Assembly (NCBI GenBank): GCA_947568835.1
Contig: OX387603.1
Span: 28,482,651-28,546,650 of the forward strand
From: Protonemura montana
Taxonomy: Eukaryota; Arthropoda; Insecta; Plecoptera; Nemouridae
Direction: 5' to 3'
DNA: 64,000 bases
The stretch's first letter is position 1, and each line of letters opens with the position of its first letter. The translations under genes were made by a program, and so were the position numbers. Under the pieces are notes generated by a model. It saw only the letters and a program-made list of their open reading frames with translations. It was not told the DNA's origin and searched no databases. Below, piece after piece: positions 34,380 through 64,000 of the stretch.

Positions 34380-36700
34380 GCTTCAGTGATCATCAAATTA
34401 AATATGAAACCTTTACAGCTTTGCATACTGTGGAACGTTTTGGCAAATCCATTCTACAATTTGCTCGGAAAATCAAAGTGTGTGGAAATTCATTGCAAAA
34501 ATGTTTAAATAATTTCTAGTTACCATCTTGTTTGGTCTGTTAGAGGATGGATTCGCCTTTCACTGCTAAACATTGCTCAAATTCATCGGGAGAGCAAAGC
34601 TGTCAAGTTTTGTTTTAGATTAAATTTGTTGCTCGTCAGCATGGAAAAAAAATCGAATTGCAGTTTGAAGGTATTGACAGGAATTGCAATTTCTTATTGG
34701 AGAGAATTATCTCCATAAACAAAGATTTATCGTTGGTCGGGTCTGTGATACCTACACAGTATACATACTAGAAAGTCTTTTGATATGCACGAGTGGAAAC
34801 ACTGGAGATCCTTTGTATGACTCGCTAATTTTGTAGTTCTTGCCTCAAATTATTAGATACTAGTTAGCATGGATGCAGATATACCTAAAAAAAAAACATT
34901 TGAATAAATGTATGCAATATAATTACTATTGAGTATTGATGGTTGTTGATTTCATTTCTGTGCCTCTTGCAAATCTACCAAAGCTATCCTATAATCAGCA
35001 GTTCAACTTCCATTTTAAAATGCATAAAATCCTTATTCACTAACTTTTCTCGTGGTCGCGTTGTTACGCGGCCACCCTTTCGCGGGTGTTGCTCTGAACC
35101 ATTGAGCTATCTGGACACTGGCTTTTTGAGACGATTTTAGTGTCCAGATTGCTCAATGGTTCAGAGCAACACCCGCGAAAGGTGGAGATCGGGGTTCGAG
35201 TCCGCGTTTGGGCATCAATTTTTGAGACGCTTATAGTGTTTGTTGTTAATAATAAAATACCCCGCGCATTGCAAGCGTTTGCAATTTAAATAAGAGTTCA
35301 TCCTAATAGGTTATTACTCTATTCCACAAAAAATTAAATGAAACAGATTTGTATTTATTGTATTTATTGCCTTTTGAATATGAAAATTATTTATGTATAT
35401 GAAATAATGTATGGTTATGGTAATTTACAACGTATGTGACAATTATAAACGGTTGCTGAGTTTGAGGAATGCATTTAATAACATATTTACAATTAAATAC
35501 GAATATTCTTCTGATTTTCAGGAAAAAATTTAAATGATTGACGTTGTGTCCGGCTGAGATGTTTCGTTGTTGCAATTATACGAAGGTACAAACCAAAGAC
35601 CGTGCAAACGATGAATCCTTGAAATGTCAAAAGCGAGAACAAATTCAAATTCAGCAGTATTTTATCAGTTTTCCACTCTGCCTTTGCCTCATTGACTCTG
35701 ATTTTCCCTCCCGTGCCTTTACCAACTTTCTGGGCATTGGCATTCGCGCGAATTCGACAAATCGTCAAATGCCAGATATTGGAATTCTGACCGAATATTC
35801 GGAAAGTTGGTGAATAAGGTCTTGGAAAGATTGGTAAGTTTTCTTCAGTAGTGTTAATAATATTATTGGAATCTTCAAGATATATTTCTAGCATTGGAAT
35901 GAACTTGCTCTTGATCTTTCTCTTTTACCAAGTTTTCATGGAACAGGGAATTTTAACAAAGGATGAAGGAAAAATAACTGTAAGCAAATCCATGTTAATT
36001 ACGCTTTAATAACTCGTAATATTATAAATAAATAAATTCAATAAAAAAAGAAACGTCTGCTACGAATTGATTGAGATTAGTTGCTGATCGGTACAATTTG
36101 AGTTAGCAGGTTTAGCCACGATCCCAGCCCAGCAGCCATAGCGTCCACAACGGGTCCAGCAACATCACGTAGATCCCTTGGAAGGTTGCAACATTACAAG
36201 TGGAATGACGCATTGAAAATAAGCATTATTGTCTTTTTTAAGAATCATATGATAACATTTATTGTTGTTAGCCCATGAGAGCTAAGGAGGACAACTTGCT
36301 AATAAAGATGCAGCCAGCCATGTTGTCTCATAGCAATGCTAAGATGGAATCAGAGAACGCAGTTAAACACCTCTTCATAGCAAGGTAGATCGGGCGACGA
36401 TATTGCAGTGAACCCTCGTTAGATCCTCGAACGGCTGACAGTGAATGTAACTTAGCGGCTGGGACGAAGACTAAACCCGTGAACAGAACATCGGTACCGG
36501 TCCATCGATGTTCGCGATCTTCGGTTAGGCCGACTAAAAGCGGCTTCGGGTCTTTGGTTTCGATTCGTTGGCTGCCCTGGCAGGCAAAGCGACGTTCAGT
36601 CGCCAAGCTGGAACACAGGACCAATCACAGACCGGTAGTTAGAATCCGAGTCAGAGTAGTTAGAGTTCACGGTCTAATCGTGAAGTGTTGGCTTACCGAA
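34380..36700. other. Convergent intergenic region, twinfilin / ARHGAP39
   Basis: Contains the twinfilin 3' untranslated region (AATAAA near 34903), a foldback element (35060-35315) and AT-rich sequence. A minus-strand 133-codon frame (35894-35493) with a hydrophobic stretch, FIVCTVFGLYLRIIATT, is the only coding-like signal. It has no supporting junctions and was not called. Confidence 0.5.
35060..35315. mobile_element. Foldback element with two inverted tRNA-like heads
   Basis: Two tRNA-like heads face away from each other across a short spacer (GGCTTTTTGAGACGATTTTA). The right arm reads GGTTCGAGTCCGCGTTTGGG through AATAATAAAATACCCCGCGC to TTTAAATAAGAGTTCATCCT. Confidence 0.75.
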
Positions 36701-54408
<17,708 letters not shown>

Positions 54409-54754
54409 AACTCAACTGTCAATAAAATACGACTGACATCCCTGGCTGGAAGATGCGTTGATGGCGGCCATTTGCATTTGACGTCCGGTACAACTTAGCG
54501 ACTGAAAGAAAAACAAATAAATTCTGTTGTTACGCAATGATTTATCAACTCGATATCAGAAACGAGTCTTAAAAATTAGTTCAGCTTAATTTCAGAATTT
54601 CAAAAAATATATATGGCGTATAAATAAGAAATTAGCAGGTACAATCCACAAAACATGACAAGCAAGAACGACCAATCAGCGACTTGAATGGAATGCGCAC
54701 GAAGTTCAAATCGAAATATAAATGTGTAATGAAATACAATGTTGATGTAACATA

Positions 54755-56868
54755 CACGTTCTGTCTCTACCTAGAACCTGCACACTCAACGGTTTAACAT
54801 TAACGTTCTGTCTCTACCTAGAACCTGCACACTCAACGGTTTAACATTAACGTTCTGTCTCTACCTATAACCTGCACACTCAACGGTTTAACATTAACGT
54901 TCTGTCTCTACCTACAACCTGCACACTCAACGGTTTAACATTAACGTTCTGTCTCTAACTATAACCTGCACACTCAACGGTTTAACATTAACGTTCTGTC
55001 TCTACCTAGAACCTGCACACTCAACGGTTTAACATTAACGTTCTGTCTCTACCTACAACCTGCACACTCAACGGTTTAACATTAACGTTCTGTCTCTACC
55101 TATAACCTGCACACTCAACGGTTTAACATTAACGTTCTGTCTCTACCTAGAACCTGCACACTCAACGGTTTAACATTAACGTTCTGTCTCTACCTACAAC
55201 CTGCACACTCAACGGTTTAACATTAACGTTCTGTCTCTACCTATAACCTGCACACTCAACGGTTTAACATTAACGTTCTGTCTCTACCTAGAACCTGGAC
55301 ACTCAACGGTTTAACATTAACGTTCTGTCTCCATCTAGAACCTGCACACTCAACGGTTTAACATTAACGTTCTGTCTCTACCTAGAACCTGCACACTCAA
55401 CGGTTTAACATTAACGTTCTGTCTCTACCTAGAACCTGCACACTCAACGGTTTAACATTAACGTTCTGTCTCTACCTATAACCTGCACACTCAACGGTTT
55501 AACATTAACGTTCTGTCTCTACCTACAACCTGCACACTCAACGGTTTAACATTAACGTTCTGTCTCTAACTATAACCTGCACACTCAACGGTTTAACATT
55601 AACGTTCTGTCTCTACCTATAACCTGCACACTCAACGGTTTAACATTAACGTTCTGTCTCCACCTAGAACCTGGACACTCAACGGTTTAACATTAACGTT
55701 CTGTCTCCATCTAGAACCTGCACACTCAACGGTTTAACATTAACGTTCTGTCTCTACCTAGAACCGCACACTCAACGGTTTAACATTAACGTTCTGTCTC
55801 TACCTAGAACCTGCACACTCAACGGTTTAACATTAACGTTCTGTCTCTACCTATAACCTGCACACTCAACGGTTTAACATTAACGTTCAGTCTCTACCTA
55901 GAACCTGCACACTCAATGGTTTAACATTAACGTTCTGTCTCTACCTAGAATCTGCACACTCAACGGTTTAACATTAACGTTCTGTCTCTACCTAGAACCT
56001 GCAAACTCAACGGTTTAACATTAACGTTCTGTCTCTACCTAGAACCTGGACACTCAACGGTTTAACATTAACGTTCTGTCTCCATCTAGAACCTGCACAC
56101 TCAACGGTTTAACATTAACGTTCTGTCTCTACCTAGAACCTGCACACTCAACGGTTTAACATTAACCTTGTGTCTCTACCTAGAACCTGCACACTCAACG
56201 GTTTAACATTAACGTTCTGTCTCCATCTAGAACCTGCACACTCAACGGTTTAACATTAACGTTCTGTCTCTACCTAGAACCTGCACACTCAACGGTTTAG
56301 CATTAACGTTCTGTCTCTACCTAGAACCTGCACACTCAACGGTTTAACATTAACGTTCTGTCTCTACCTAGAACCTGGACACTCAACGGTTTAACATTAA
56401 CGTTCTGTCTCCATCTAGAACCTGCACACTCAACGGTTTAACATTAACGTTCTGTCTCTACCTAGAACCTGCACACTCAACGGTTTAACATTAACCTTGT
56501 GTCTCTACCTAGAACCTGCACACTCAACGGTTTAACATTAACGTTCTGTCTCCATCTAGAACCTGCACACTCAACGGTTTAACATTAACGTTCTGTCTCT
56601 ACCTAGAACCTGCACACTCAACGGTTTAGCATTAACGTTCTGTCTCTACCTAGAACCTGCACACTCAACGGTTTAACATTAACGTTCTGTCTCTACCTAG
56701 AACCTGCACACTCAACGGTTTAACATTAACGTTCTGTCTCTACCTAGAACCTGGACACTCAACGGTTTAACATTAACGTTCTGTCTCTACCTAGAACCTG
56801 CACACTCAACGGTTTAGCATTAACGTTCTGTCTCTACCTAGAACCTGCACACTCAATGGTTTAACTTT
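54755..56868. repeat. 47-bp satellite with higher-order structure (about 45 copies)
   Basis: Unit CATTAACGTTCTGTCTCTAC then CTAGAACCTGCACACTCAAC and GGTTTAA. Variant units recur at fixed spacing: the ACCTTGTG variant at 56161 and 56490 is 329 bp apart (7 units), and GGACACTC variants at 55295, 55671, 56046 and 56375 are spaced 376, 375 and 329 bp. It lies upstream of ARHGAP39 with no gene in it. Confidence 0.96.
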
Positions 56869-57114
56869 GTGCAGTTTCATGTGGGACAAAATTTAACTTC
56901 ATCCAACTTCTTGAATGAAATGTGCAGTTTGGGTCTTCGAGTTCGCAGTTAGACCTCCAGCGCCTCTTTCTGCACAATTGCGGTTGTTTTGTTTCCTCGG
57001 TCGCGCTGTTGTGTCAAAAGTTCAAACATTTTACGCCTTCACCAAACTCGTACCATTGTTTTTTAGTCCGTACCATTTTGTTTTTCCTTGTGAATTCATA
57101 AAATGCATAAAATT

Positions 57115-58577
57115 AAATTGGATAACTATTGATATCCTGGGGCCCTTGTTGTTCTTATTGTATATCAATGATTTACCCGAGGGAGCTCCCGAGAACAATT
57201 TGGTTTTATTGGCAGATGACAAAAGCTCAATAGTTACCGCAGACACTTTCGAGAATCTTGATAAAGGTACAAACAATAGTATAACTACTCTTAATACGTG
57301 GTTTGAGGCAAACAACTTACTCCTAAATATGTCCAAATGTATTCTTTTCTCTAACGGCAAAACAAGCAGCAAGACGCTTTCCAACGATTTGAAATGTCTG
57401 GCTTCTACCAAGTTCCTTGGATTACACATAGACTCCCGATTAAATTGGCATCTTCATATTTCTAAAATCAGTGTCAAATTAACTGCAGCCTGCTACGCAC
57501 TTAGAAAAATAACAACCACAAGTAGCATCAAAACACTGAAAATGGTATATCACGCCTATTTCCCCTCAATTATGAAGTACGGCATAATGTTCTGGGGGAA
57601 CTCGATCCGGCAAAAAGAATGTTCCTGTTACAAAAGAGAGCCATGCGCATCACAGCTCTGGAGCAAAGACTCGTAATGCCTCGACCAAGCCATATTTTGA
57701 TGTTTTAACCCTCCCTTCACAATATATATATGATTTCTCTGCTTATGTATTTAAAAATATGACAAATTTTACATTAAGCAGTGATGTAGGTACACGGCCA
57801 CAACACCAGAAACTCCCAACTGATAGACCTCGACAAGCACAGAACTGCTAAATTTGTAAATCAAGCTAGTGGTGCATGCCCATTAATATTTAACAAGTTG
57901 CCAAAAACTTAAAAAAAAATTGACTCGCAACCTATGTTTGAAAGTACCTACTCTTTAGAAACACTTAATTGACAAATGCTACTTTAGTGTAAACGAATTT
58001 AAAAAAAGATGACAAATGTACCAATGCACCGTTCATATGATTAATTTTGTATATATTAAATATCTCTGTAGTTTTTACTCAAGATGTTTCGGCGAAGCAA
58101 TCTTTATGTTTATCATTAGTCATATGTTCAATTATCAATCAATTACTTTTATGGTTCCTTGAGCTCTACGTATAAAAGGACCTGCTTTTCCCATCCTCCC
58201 ACCCCAGTAGGGATCACGAAGTCGCCCAGTTGCACTCAGTCAGTCTGTCTCTGTCAGTAGGTATCATTCATATCGTATTTGTCTTTGTTATTAATATCAT
58301 TAAACTTCGATCATGGTCTCTGTCTAAACCACTGTTTCAGTCTGATTCGCCTCCATCCACGCACCAGATAAATTAAACAAGTGTTCTTCAGTACACAAGA
58401 CAATTACAATTAGTTGTGACAAGCATTGTTTTTATTTTTATTTTTTGTGATTTTGTACAAGTATTTTATTGTAAATTGCTTCTTATAATTTTGTCTGTTT
58501 TGTCTGTGCTATGCTCTAAGCACTAAAACATAAAAAATGTTCTTTTGTGGAAATAAATAAATAAATAAATAAATAAC
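57115..58577 (+). mobile_element. Non-LTR retrotransposon 3' fragment with (AAAT)n tail
   Basis: From 57130 one frame reads ILGPLLFLLYINDLPEG, LLADDKS (catalytic ADD) and STKFLGLHIDSRLNWHLHI, then breaks. The 3' part is decayed and ends in AAATAAATAAATAAATAAAT at about 58550-58577. The sequence before 57115 in the same frame does not look like RT. A possible LTR insertion interrupts it around 58.0-58.4 kb. Confidence 0.8.
58030..58380 (+). mobile_element. Possible solo LTR
   Basis: TATAAAAGGACCTGC (58172) is followed by CAGTTGCACTCAGTCAGTCT, TTTGTCTTTGTTATT and ATTAAACTTCG, an order typical of insect LTRs (TATA box, initiator, poly-A signal region). Ends and target-site duplication were not found, so this is tentative. 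Confidence 0.3.
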
Positions 58578-58937
58578 TATTGAAGGGCTCCGCGATTTTA
58601 CTAAAAACTCTTTATATGGGAATTTTCTAGGTAGTTATTTATTAAATTTTACTTTCAATGCTGAAGATTTACTCGATAAATTTTTACTAAAATGTACAAC
58701 ATGTTGTTTTAGTATTCGTTGTCACGTGTTAAACATTTCTGCTCGTTTACAACGCAAGTTAAATGTCAGTTATCGCAAGAATCAATGGTATTATTGTGAT
58801 AACACTTGGTATAATTTCATTGCGTAATAATGTATAAGTCAAATAAGTAAAATCCAGAGAAACAGCAGCGAGCTTTGCAAATCCCACTTCGAGATCGCAG
58901 CACGTGCCACTGCGTGTTGGTTAGCACCAATGAAAAG

Positions 58938-59939
58938 ATGGCCGCCGTTATGTCGGGGAAGCTGATTGGTTCGCCTGCCTTCAAGCTGGTCGCCGGGGCT
59001 GTGATCGCGTACATGGCTCCTGTCTACAACATGCCGTGGTTGGAGGATGCTGGTGACTCCAGCAGCTACGCACGACTGCAGGATAGGATCATGATGCAGG
59101 TCTGTGCTAGCTCCATGTGGATGACGATGATGGAGGCAATCCAAACAAATCACTCTGGACACAAACCACCCCTGACATCTCCCCTCATCAGAGTCAACCA
59201 CCAAATAGTACCCAGTACACCAACCACCAAATTCCTAGGGCTTTACATAACCCCTAACCTAGACTGGACTCCACTCATCCAACACATAATGGGCAAAACT
59301 AAAAGTGCATGCTTCCTCATCCGTCGACTAAAACGCATAGTCAGCCCACATATCCTAAAATTAGTTTACCATGCCCATCTACATTCCCATATCTCATACG
59401 GCCTCCTCTTCTGGGGTACATCTCCACAGGCCAAGCGCATCTTTATTTCTCAAAAACAAGCCATCCGCATAATGGCAGGTATCTCCAGGAAAAAATCCTG
59501 CAAACCCCACTTCCCCGCACTCAAAATCCTAACCCTTGCATCCTCCCTCATCCAAATCGCCTGCACCTACGTCCGAAGCCACCCCCAACAATTCCCCCTA
59601 AACTCTTCAAAGCATCCATACGCCACTAGAAACAGACACGAAATCCGACCAACCACCCATTCCCACTCCCTCTTCGAACACAGCCCACACTACCTTTGCA
59701 CCAAAATTTATAACCATCTCCCGACATTCATTACCGATTCGCCAACTCGCCCCATTTTCGACGCAAAACTCAAAGCATTCCTAACCCAGAACCCCTACTA
59801 TTCTCTAGAGGAATATTTCAACAAACACAATTAAAACTTAAGGAAGAATACAAGACTGACCCTCAGATCTCAAGATGGGTACCTTACCTTAACCATGTAT
59901 ACCTTTATTAACTTATATATTCACCATTATTATTATAAC

Positions 59940-59996
<57 letters not shown>

Positions 59997-61075
59997 CATT
60001 TCTTCTATTATACTTTTATTATTATTATTATTTTATTATTATCACTATTATTTCTTTTATTACTTTTATTCCCAGGTATAAACCATTGTTAAAAAATTGT
60101 TATGTTTCTATTTCTAATCTTTATGGGTTAAGTTCCTACCACTTAGGCTCACACAACTACCATGTAATTGTACGAAGCACAAATAAATAAATAAATAAAT
60201 AAATAAATCAGAATGCAGCCATGGTGAGAGTGAGCGCTGACACGGCTTGTTGTGTTTAACGACGCAAGGTTTTGACAACAGGACATTTGTCAAGGGTCTA
60301 ACGGTGTCGGTGACTGAGTGGTTAATGTTGGGGATGATACGTTTATGCTTTGTTAATCTGATGTGTACATGGCCATGTTGATTCCATACGCTGCATCAGG
60401 GATTTATTATCATCATATTCCTTATCAAATTCAAAAGCAGCGTCGACTTTTTGTACAATTGTAACTTCGACATTTCGTTGCACAGCGGGGACAGCAGAAG
60501 AGCGTCGCGACGTCGACGCCGGCGTTGTCGATGTCGTCGGAGCAGCTTGCAGTGAAGGAAAAGAAACGCCCCGAGGGCAGCGTGGTTTCTGCTGAGATGG
60601 TTGCTAGGGAGGCTGATGTTCTCCACGCCGAGCTACGGCTGACCGTGACCCAGCACCACGGTAAAGAATTGAGCTGGTTAATCCTGTTCTTCGGTGACAT
60701 TTATTTGCAAAGTATTGAAGCTGCCAACTTGCAAGCATCAAACAAAACATAGATGTAATTGTAGACGTGAATAGGCCTATTTTCAAGGAAAGGAAAGTAC
60801 GTTACTGGTGATTCTTGACAATACTAGTACAATTTAGCTGTCAACTATGGGAGCTTCAAGTAAGTCTAAAGAAAAGTGATTCACCCGTTCTTTGCACAGC
60901 TTTAGAGTTGGATGTGTCCAACTACTCGATTCCTTCGCTGGAACTGGATGATCTTCGGGAATGGTTCCCCTTGCCGCAAACCAGAAGCAACTGGAAGGCG
61001 CCCGTCGAAACCAAGCGAGTGTTACGACCTTCTCGCAGGGCAGGTGAACCAACGTGCAGATCGTCGAGAAGATAA
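58938..61075 (+). CDS. Unrecognised three-exon gene (LINE in intron 1)
   Basis: Exons: 58938-59099, 60486-60660 and 60900-61075 (stop TAA). GT-AG junctions are in phase (0, 1), giving about 170 aa. Exon 1 starts MAAVMSGKLIGSPAFKLVAG and includes one hydrophobic stretch (FKLVAGAVIAYMAPVY), a possible membrane or targeting segment. Exon 2 is charged and helical (EQLAVKEKKRPEGSVVSAEM); exon 3 has LELDVSNYSIPSLELDDLRE and a basic end. Around the start are promoter-like elements: CACGTG at 58900, CCAAT at 58926 and AAGATGGCCGCC at the start codon. An alternative donor in exon 3 (GCAG|GTGAAC near 61041) is possible. I do not recognise the family. The exon GC content and phase agreement argue it is real. 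Confidence 0.6.
59130..60209 (+). mobile_element. Non-LTR retrotransposon 3' fragment with (AAAT)n tail
   Basis: About 230 codons remain open: STPTTKFLGLYITPNLDWTP, IVSPHILKLVYHAHLHSHIS and a C-terminal FITDSPTRPIFDAKLKAFL, the RT thumb/C-terminal region of jockey-like LINEs. It ends with AAATAAATAAATAAATAAAT (60180-60208). An (ATT)n microsatellite (about 59925-60060) lies in its 3' untranslated part. It is unusually well preserved and sits in intron 1 of the gene at 58.9 kb. Confidence 0.85.
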
Positions 61076-62774
61076 CCAAGAGGGCACCGAGGAGGGAAGG
61101 GCAATGTGTTTCTACAATGTTGGGTTAAGTGCTAGCCAACACTGCAACGCTTTCAACCTGTTGAAATGACATGAAACAACGTTCAGAACTGCGATCTTTC
61201 AAGCTATTCATTTTTATAAAACATTTAAATTGTCTTATAATTGCAAAATGAAAACTGACAGCAAATATGCGACGCCAGTAGCGACAGAGACACCACCAAG
61301 TAAATTTTGTTTGTGAAATTAAAGATTTCGCTTCTCTTGAAGGCTGTTTCGGCTTGTGGCATTTGTTTTGTTAAATGGCGGATAGGAAGAAACATTTATC
61401 CCCACATAAAAAGTCAGTAGGTAATAATTTGAATTAAATAACAGATTAAATGGTGATAATGACAAGAGAAATAAAAACACTGTAAATGTGATCGTGCTCA
61501 ATAAAAGAATACGATTTGTCGCATAAGAAAAAACTGAATCCTTGATGTGGCTAGAATGAAGGGAAGCCTAACCTAACCTAACCTACAAGTCTACGTGCTA
61601 AACAAAGTGCAATACGTTTATATCGGGCTTTAGTGTCGCCTACAGGTGGTTGGATTGATGTCATGAGACCAAACTTCTGTCCATTGGAATCTGCACTTGA
61701 TGATTGACATTACAGATTCATCGAGCAGAGGCAACTCAATGTTGAAGACCACGGTAAATCCTGGCACCGTCCGAACCAAAGATATACTCTCGGATATTTT
61801 AAAAGTAAATTTAATTTAATTTCTCTTACAATTGTACAATTAGTCAACGCTGGTACGGTAGTAAAATGATAATAATATAATGGTAATAATTTAGATATGA
61901 GAATGCAGTTTATGATAGGCAAGTCACAAGTTCAGGAACCGATGCTGCTTTGTACGACGCGCGATATCTTGGTCCGACATCCATTCCATTCCACTGCATT
62001 ATCGTTCTGTCAGTAAACGAATACTTTCCAATGTCTGTTTGGGCATCCCTCTCCCTGCACACTTCCATCTGTACCATTCCCTTCCCGCCTTTCCATCCAC
62101 CCTTCCTGTCTGCATATTGCCCAACAGTCTTGCCCTGACTCTTCCACCCCAGCTCCCGTATCATCTCGGCCGGGCTTTCCATCACTCTGACCTCCTTCTC
62201 CCACTTAAACCTTCCTGTTATCCCTGAGACTCCTCGCTGCCAGCCTCTCAACTCTCCCCACCTCTTGGATCTCTCCCTGTCTGTATGGATCCATATTCCA
62301 CTGTTGGCCTTACTTGCGCAGTTTACCTGCCTGTTTCTTGCGCATGACAAAGTTTAGGCTCCTTCCTGATTCCCTTCTCCACTAGCTTTGTGACTTGGCT
62401 CTTCCACTCAAACTTCTCATCAAACTATACTTCTCGGTATCTGGCTCCCTTTTTTCTAACCATTGCACTTCATTGCACTTCAATGCACTATACACATTCC
62501 AGAAATATATATTTATCATTTTAAGCATGAGCAACCCTTTTAGTTACACTAAAAAAGTGTAACAATGGGACAGTTCTGTGAAGAAGAGTGGTAAAAGGGA
62601 TTAAATTAGTTGTAATGTATTTGGCAAAGAAGTCCGTTAGTCGGTCGCCGATGTATACTAGGTTACAATAATAACACGATCCATGGTATAAGTAGTAGGC
62701 AACCAGCATTGCATGAGTGTTGGTTAGGTTGCCTGCAAAGCACGTGTATACAACGTGCACGGCCAGTGAGGTCA
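61076..62774. other. Intergenic region with LINE remnant
   Basis: A short telomere-like run, CCTAACCTAACCTAACCTA, is at 61568-61586. A decayed LINE occupies 61905-62450 (minus). Otherwise AT-rich with no gene recognised. Confidence 0.5.
61905..62450 (-). mobile_element. Decayed non-LTR retrotransposon C-terminus
   Basis: Across shifted frames on the minus strand: FDEKFEWKSQVTKLVEKG, then VRVMESPAEMIRELGWKSQ, then DIGKYSFTDRTIMQWNGM. This is the order of the C-terminal part of CR1/jockey-type LINE proteins. Several frameshifts and stops make it inactive. Confidence 0.7.
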
Positions 62775-63749
62775 TCAGGGCGTCGTGCTTTGAAACAGCT
62801 GTGCGAAGTCGACGCTGTCAATGTTCACGTCGCCTCCAGGCTTGGAGGAGAGGCGTCTGGCAATGTTCACTAGGTCTAAGATGGTCACGTCGATATCATT
62901 CTGAACCACACTGAAGATAAATTGCAATGTGCTTTGAATTTGTCTGAAGGACCCTCCTAGCCTTCCAAGGAGGAACTTGTACTAATTTAAAAGAAGGTCT
63001 GACCAAGTGGGAAATGCTCTCACTACTTACAATAATTAGAATATACAGCTGTTTTATTTGGAATTTTGGATATGTTTTTTTGGAATTTGGGTTTTGTAAG
63101 GAAATCAAAATAATATTTAGTACTTTAAGCAAGTATACCATTATTTTTAGCACCCCTTTGTAAAATTCCTTTTGGTGAAATGCATTTCCCAATTTGGTTG
63201 ATGTTAACATGCGAGATTCACTGCCAGGAATGTCAGAGAATCGCTACACCGAGCCCAACAAATAAACACAAAGTTTAAATAAGGTAAAACTTTTACTGGT
63301 TACATTGTTGCATCATACAAAGTGCGATTACCACGCGTCGTTTGTAAGGAATTCCTTGTGCCGACAGAGGCCAAATTACTTAACCGCATCGCTAGTCATT
63401 AATGCTCAACAGAACAGACCAACACGGTGCACATTGAAAATCGTGTGTAAAAATACCAAATCGGAATTGAACCATCTGTCTCTTGCCTAACAAAGCACTT
63501 CCCCCACATGCCTATGAGGGTTCGTGTCGATCAACCTCAGCCCTTGACAAGTTTAGCAGGCACCGAGCGGAGGGTGACTCTGCAGTGGGACTGCGGGTGA
63601 ACACCATCGTTGAGTTCGCATGTGCAATCAGCCACAGTGGACTCGGCAAGCGAGTCGGCCACGCGGCGGCTTACCACGCTGACAAACGACTTGCGTTGGT
63701 TTGTCTTCGCCTCGAGGAAGTTGGTAGAACTGTACGCAGCTCCGCCGGC
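62775..63749 (-). CDS. 3' end of an unrecognised gene (two exons seen)
   Basis: Minus-strand exons 63749-63675 (25 codons, after acceptor CCCAG) and 62900-62775 (42 codons, stop TGA), joined in phase 0. The peptide includes AYSSTNFLEAKTNQRKSF and DIDVTILDLVNIARRLSS, ending in VDFAQLFQSTTP. The composition is coding-like and both ends have good splice signals. A longer read-through of the first exon is open to 63537, but is less convincing because it crosses a good GTAAGC donor. The upstream exons probably lie beyond the window. Family unknown. Confidence 0.45.
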
Positions 63750-64000
63750 CTGGGAGACAAAGCAAAGAAACACGGTCACAGTGGGCCTCGAGATCTTGCT
63801 TTGTTTATTATATTATTCTATCAAATGTCTTGTAACATTCACTTAATTACAATCTAGATCTCGGTCAATTGTTCCCAAAGCAAAATGTAATTTAGAAATA
63901 GTGTTATACACTAATTGTGTCCAAAGTTTCTTGCAATAAATAAATATGGTCCAGAAGTGCGTACAAGCGTTGCCAACCTTGCAGCAGGACATGGGACATG

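Noticed and set aside
35493-35894. 133-codon minus-strand frame with hydrophobic stretch
   Set aside because: No start context, partner exon or family resemblance; left as intergenic.

Overview
This window is nuclear DNA of an invertebrate animal, most likely an arthropod. Genes are split by spliceosomal GT-AG introns. The reconstructed twinfilin has an arthropod-like start (MSHQTGIR) and tail (PKGPPNRGAKRL). A short CCTAA run resembles the arthropod TTAGG telomere repeat. The species cannot be named from sequence alone. Exons were joined by hand from splice sites, reading phase and remembered family consensus; no database search was run. Repeats dominate the non-coding sequence: at least ten minisatellite arrays, several LINE fragments, a 5S-rRNA-derived SINE, and foldback elements carrying tRNA-like sequence.

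Layout. 1-11.8 kb (+): 3' part of a sushi/CCP-repeat gene. Its last intron holds, antisense, a three-exon gene and an intronless paralogue; both pair a nucleoplasmin-like domain with a coiled coil. 13.6-21.4 kb (-): complete LRRC40-type gene, 11 exons, 601 aa. 21.9-34.4 kb (+): complete twinfilin gene, 8 exons, 340 aa, head-to-head with LRRC40 across about 435 bp. Its 7.4-kb fifth intron contains two complete antisense fatty-acid-binding-protein (FABP) genes. 36.7-54.5 kb (-): complete ARHGAP39/Vilse-type RhoGAP gene, 18 coding exons, about 1228 aa (WW-WW-disordered-MyTH4-RhoGAP), with a private minisatellite in many of its introns. 54.7-56.9 kb: a 47-bp satellite with higher-order structure. 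57-60 kb: LINE fragments. 58.9-61.1 kb (+): an unrecognised three-exon gene with a LINE in intron 1. 62.8-63.7 kb (-): the 3' end of another unrecognised gene.

Twinfilin (actin monomer and barbed-end regulation) and ARHGAP39 (Rac/Cdc42 GAP) both act on actin, but nothing here shows that they form a functional cluster. The most notable signals are: nested antisense gene pairs in two host introns; a 34-bp minisatellite that copies a consensus 5' splice site about 25 times just after a real donor; inverted arrays flanking a frame-preserving four-exon cassette in ARHGAP39; a SINE tail ending 23 bp before a twinfilin acceptor; and a satellite whose unit matches the end of a palindromic element 53 kb away.
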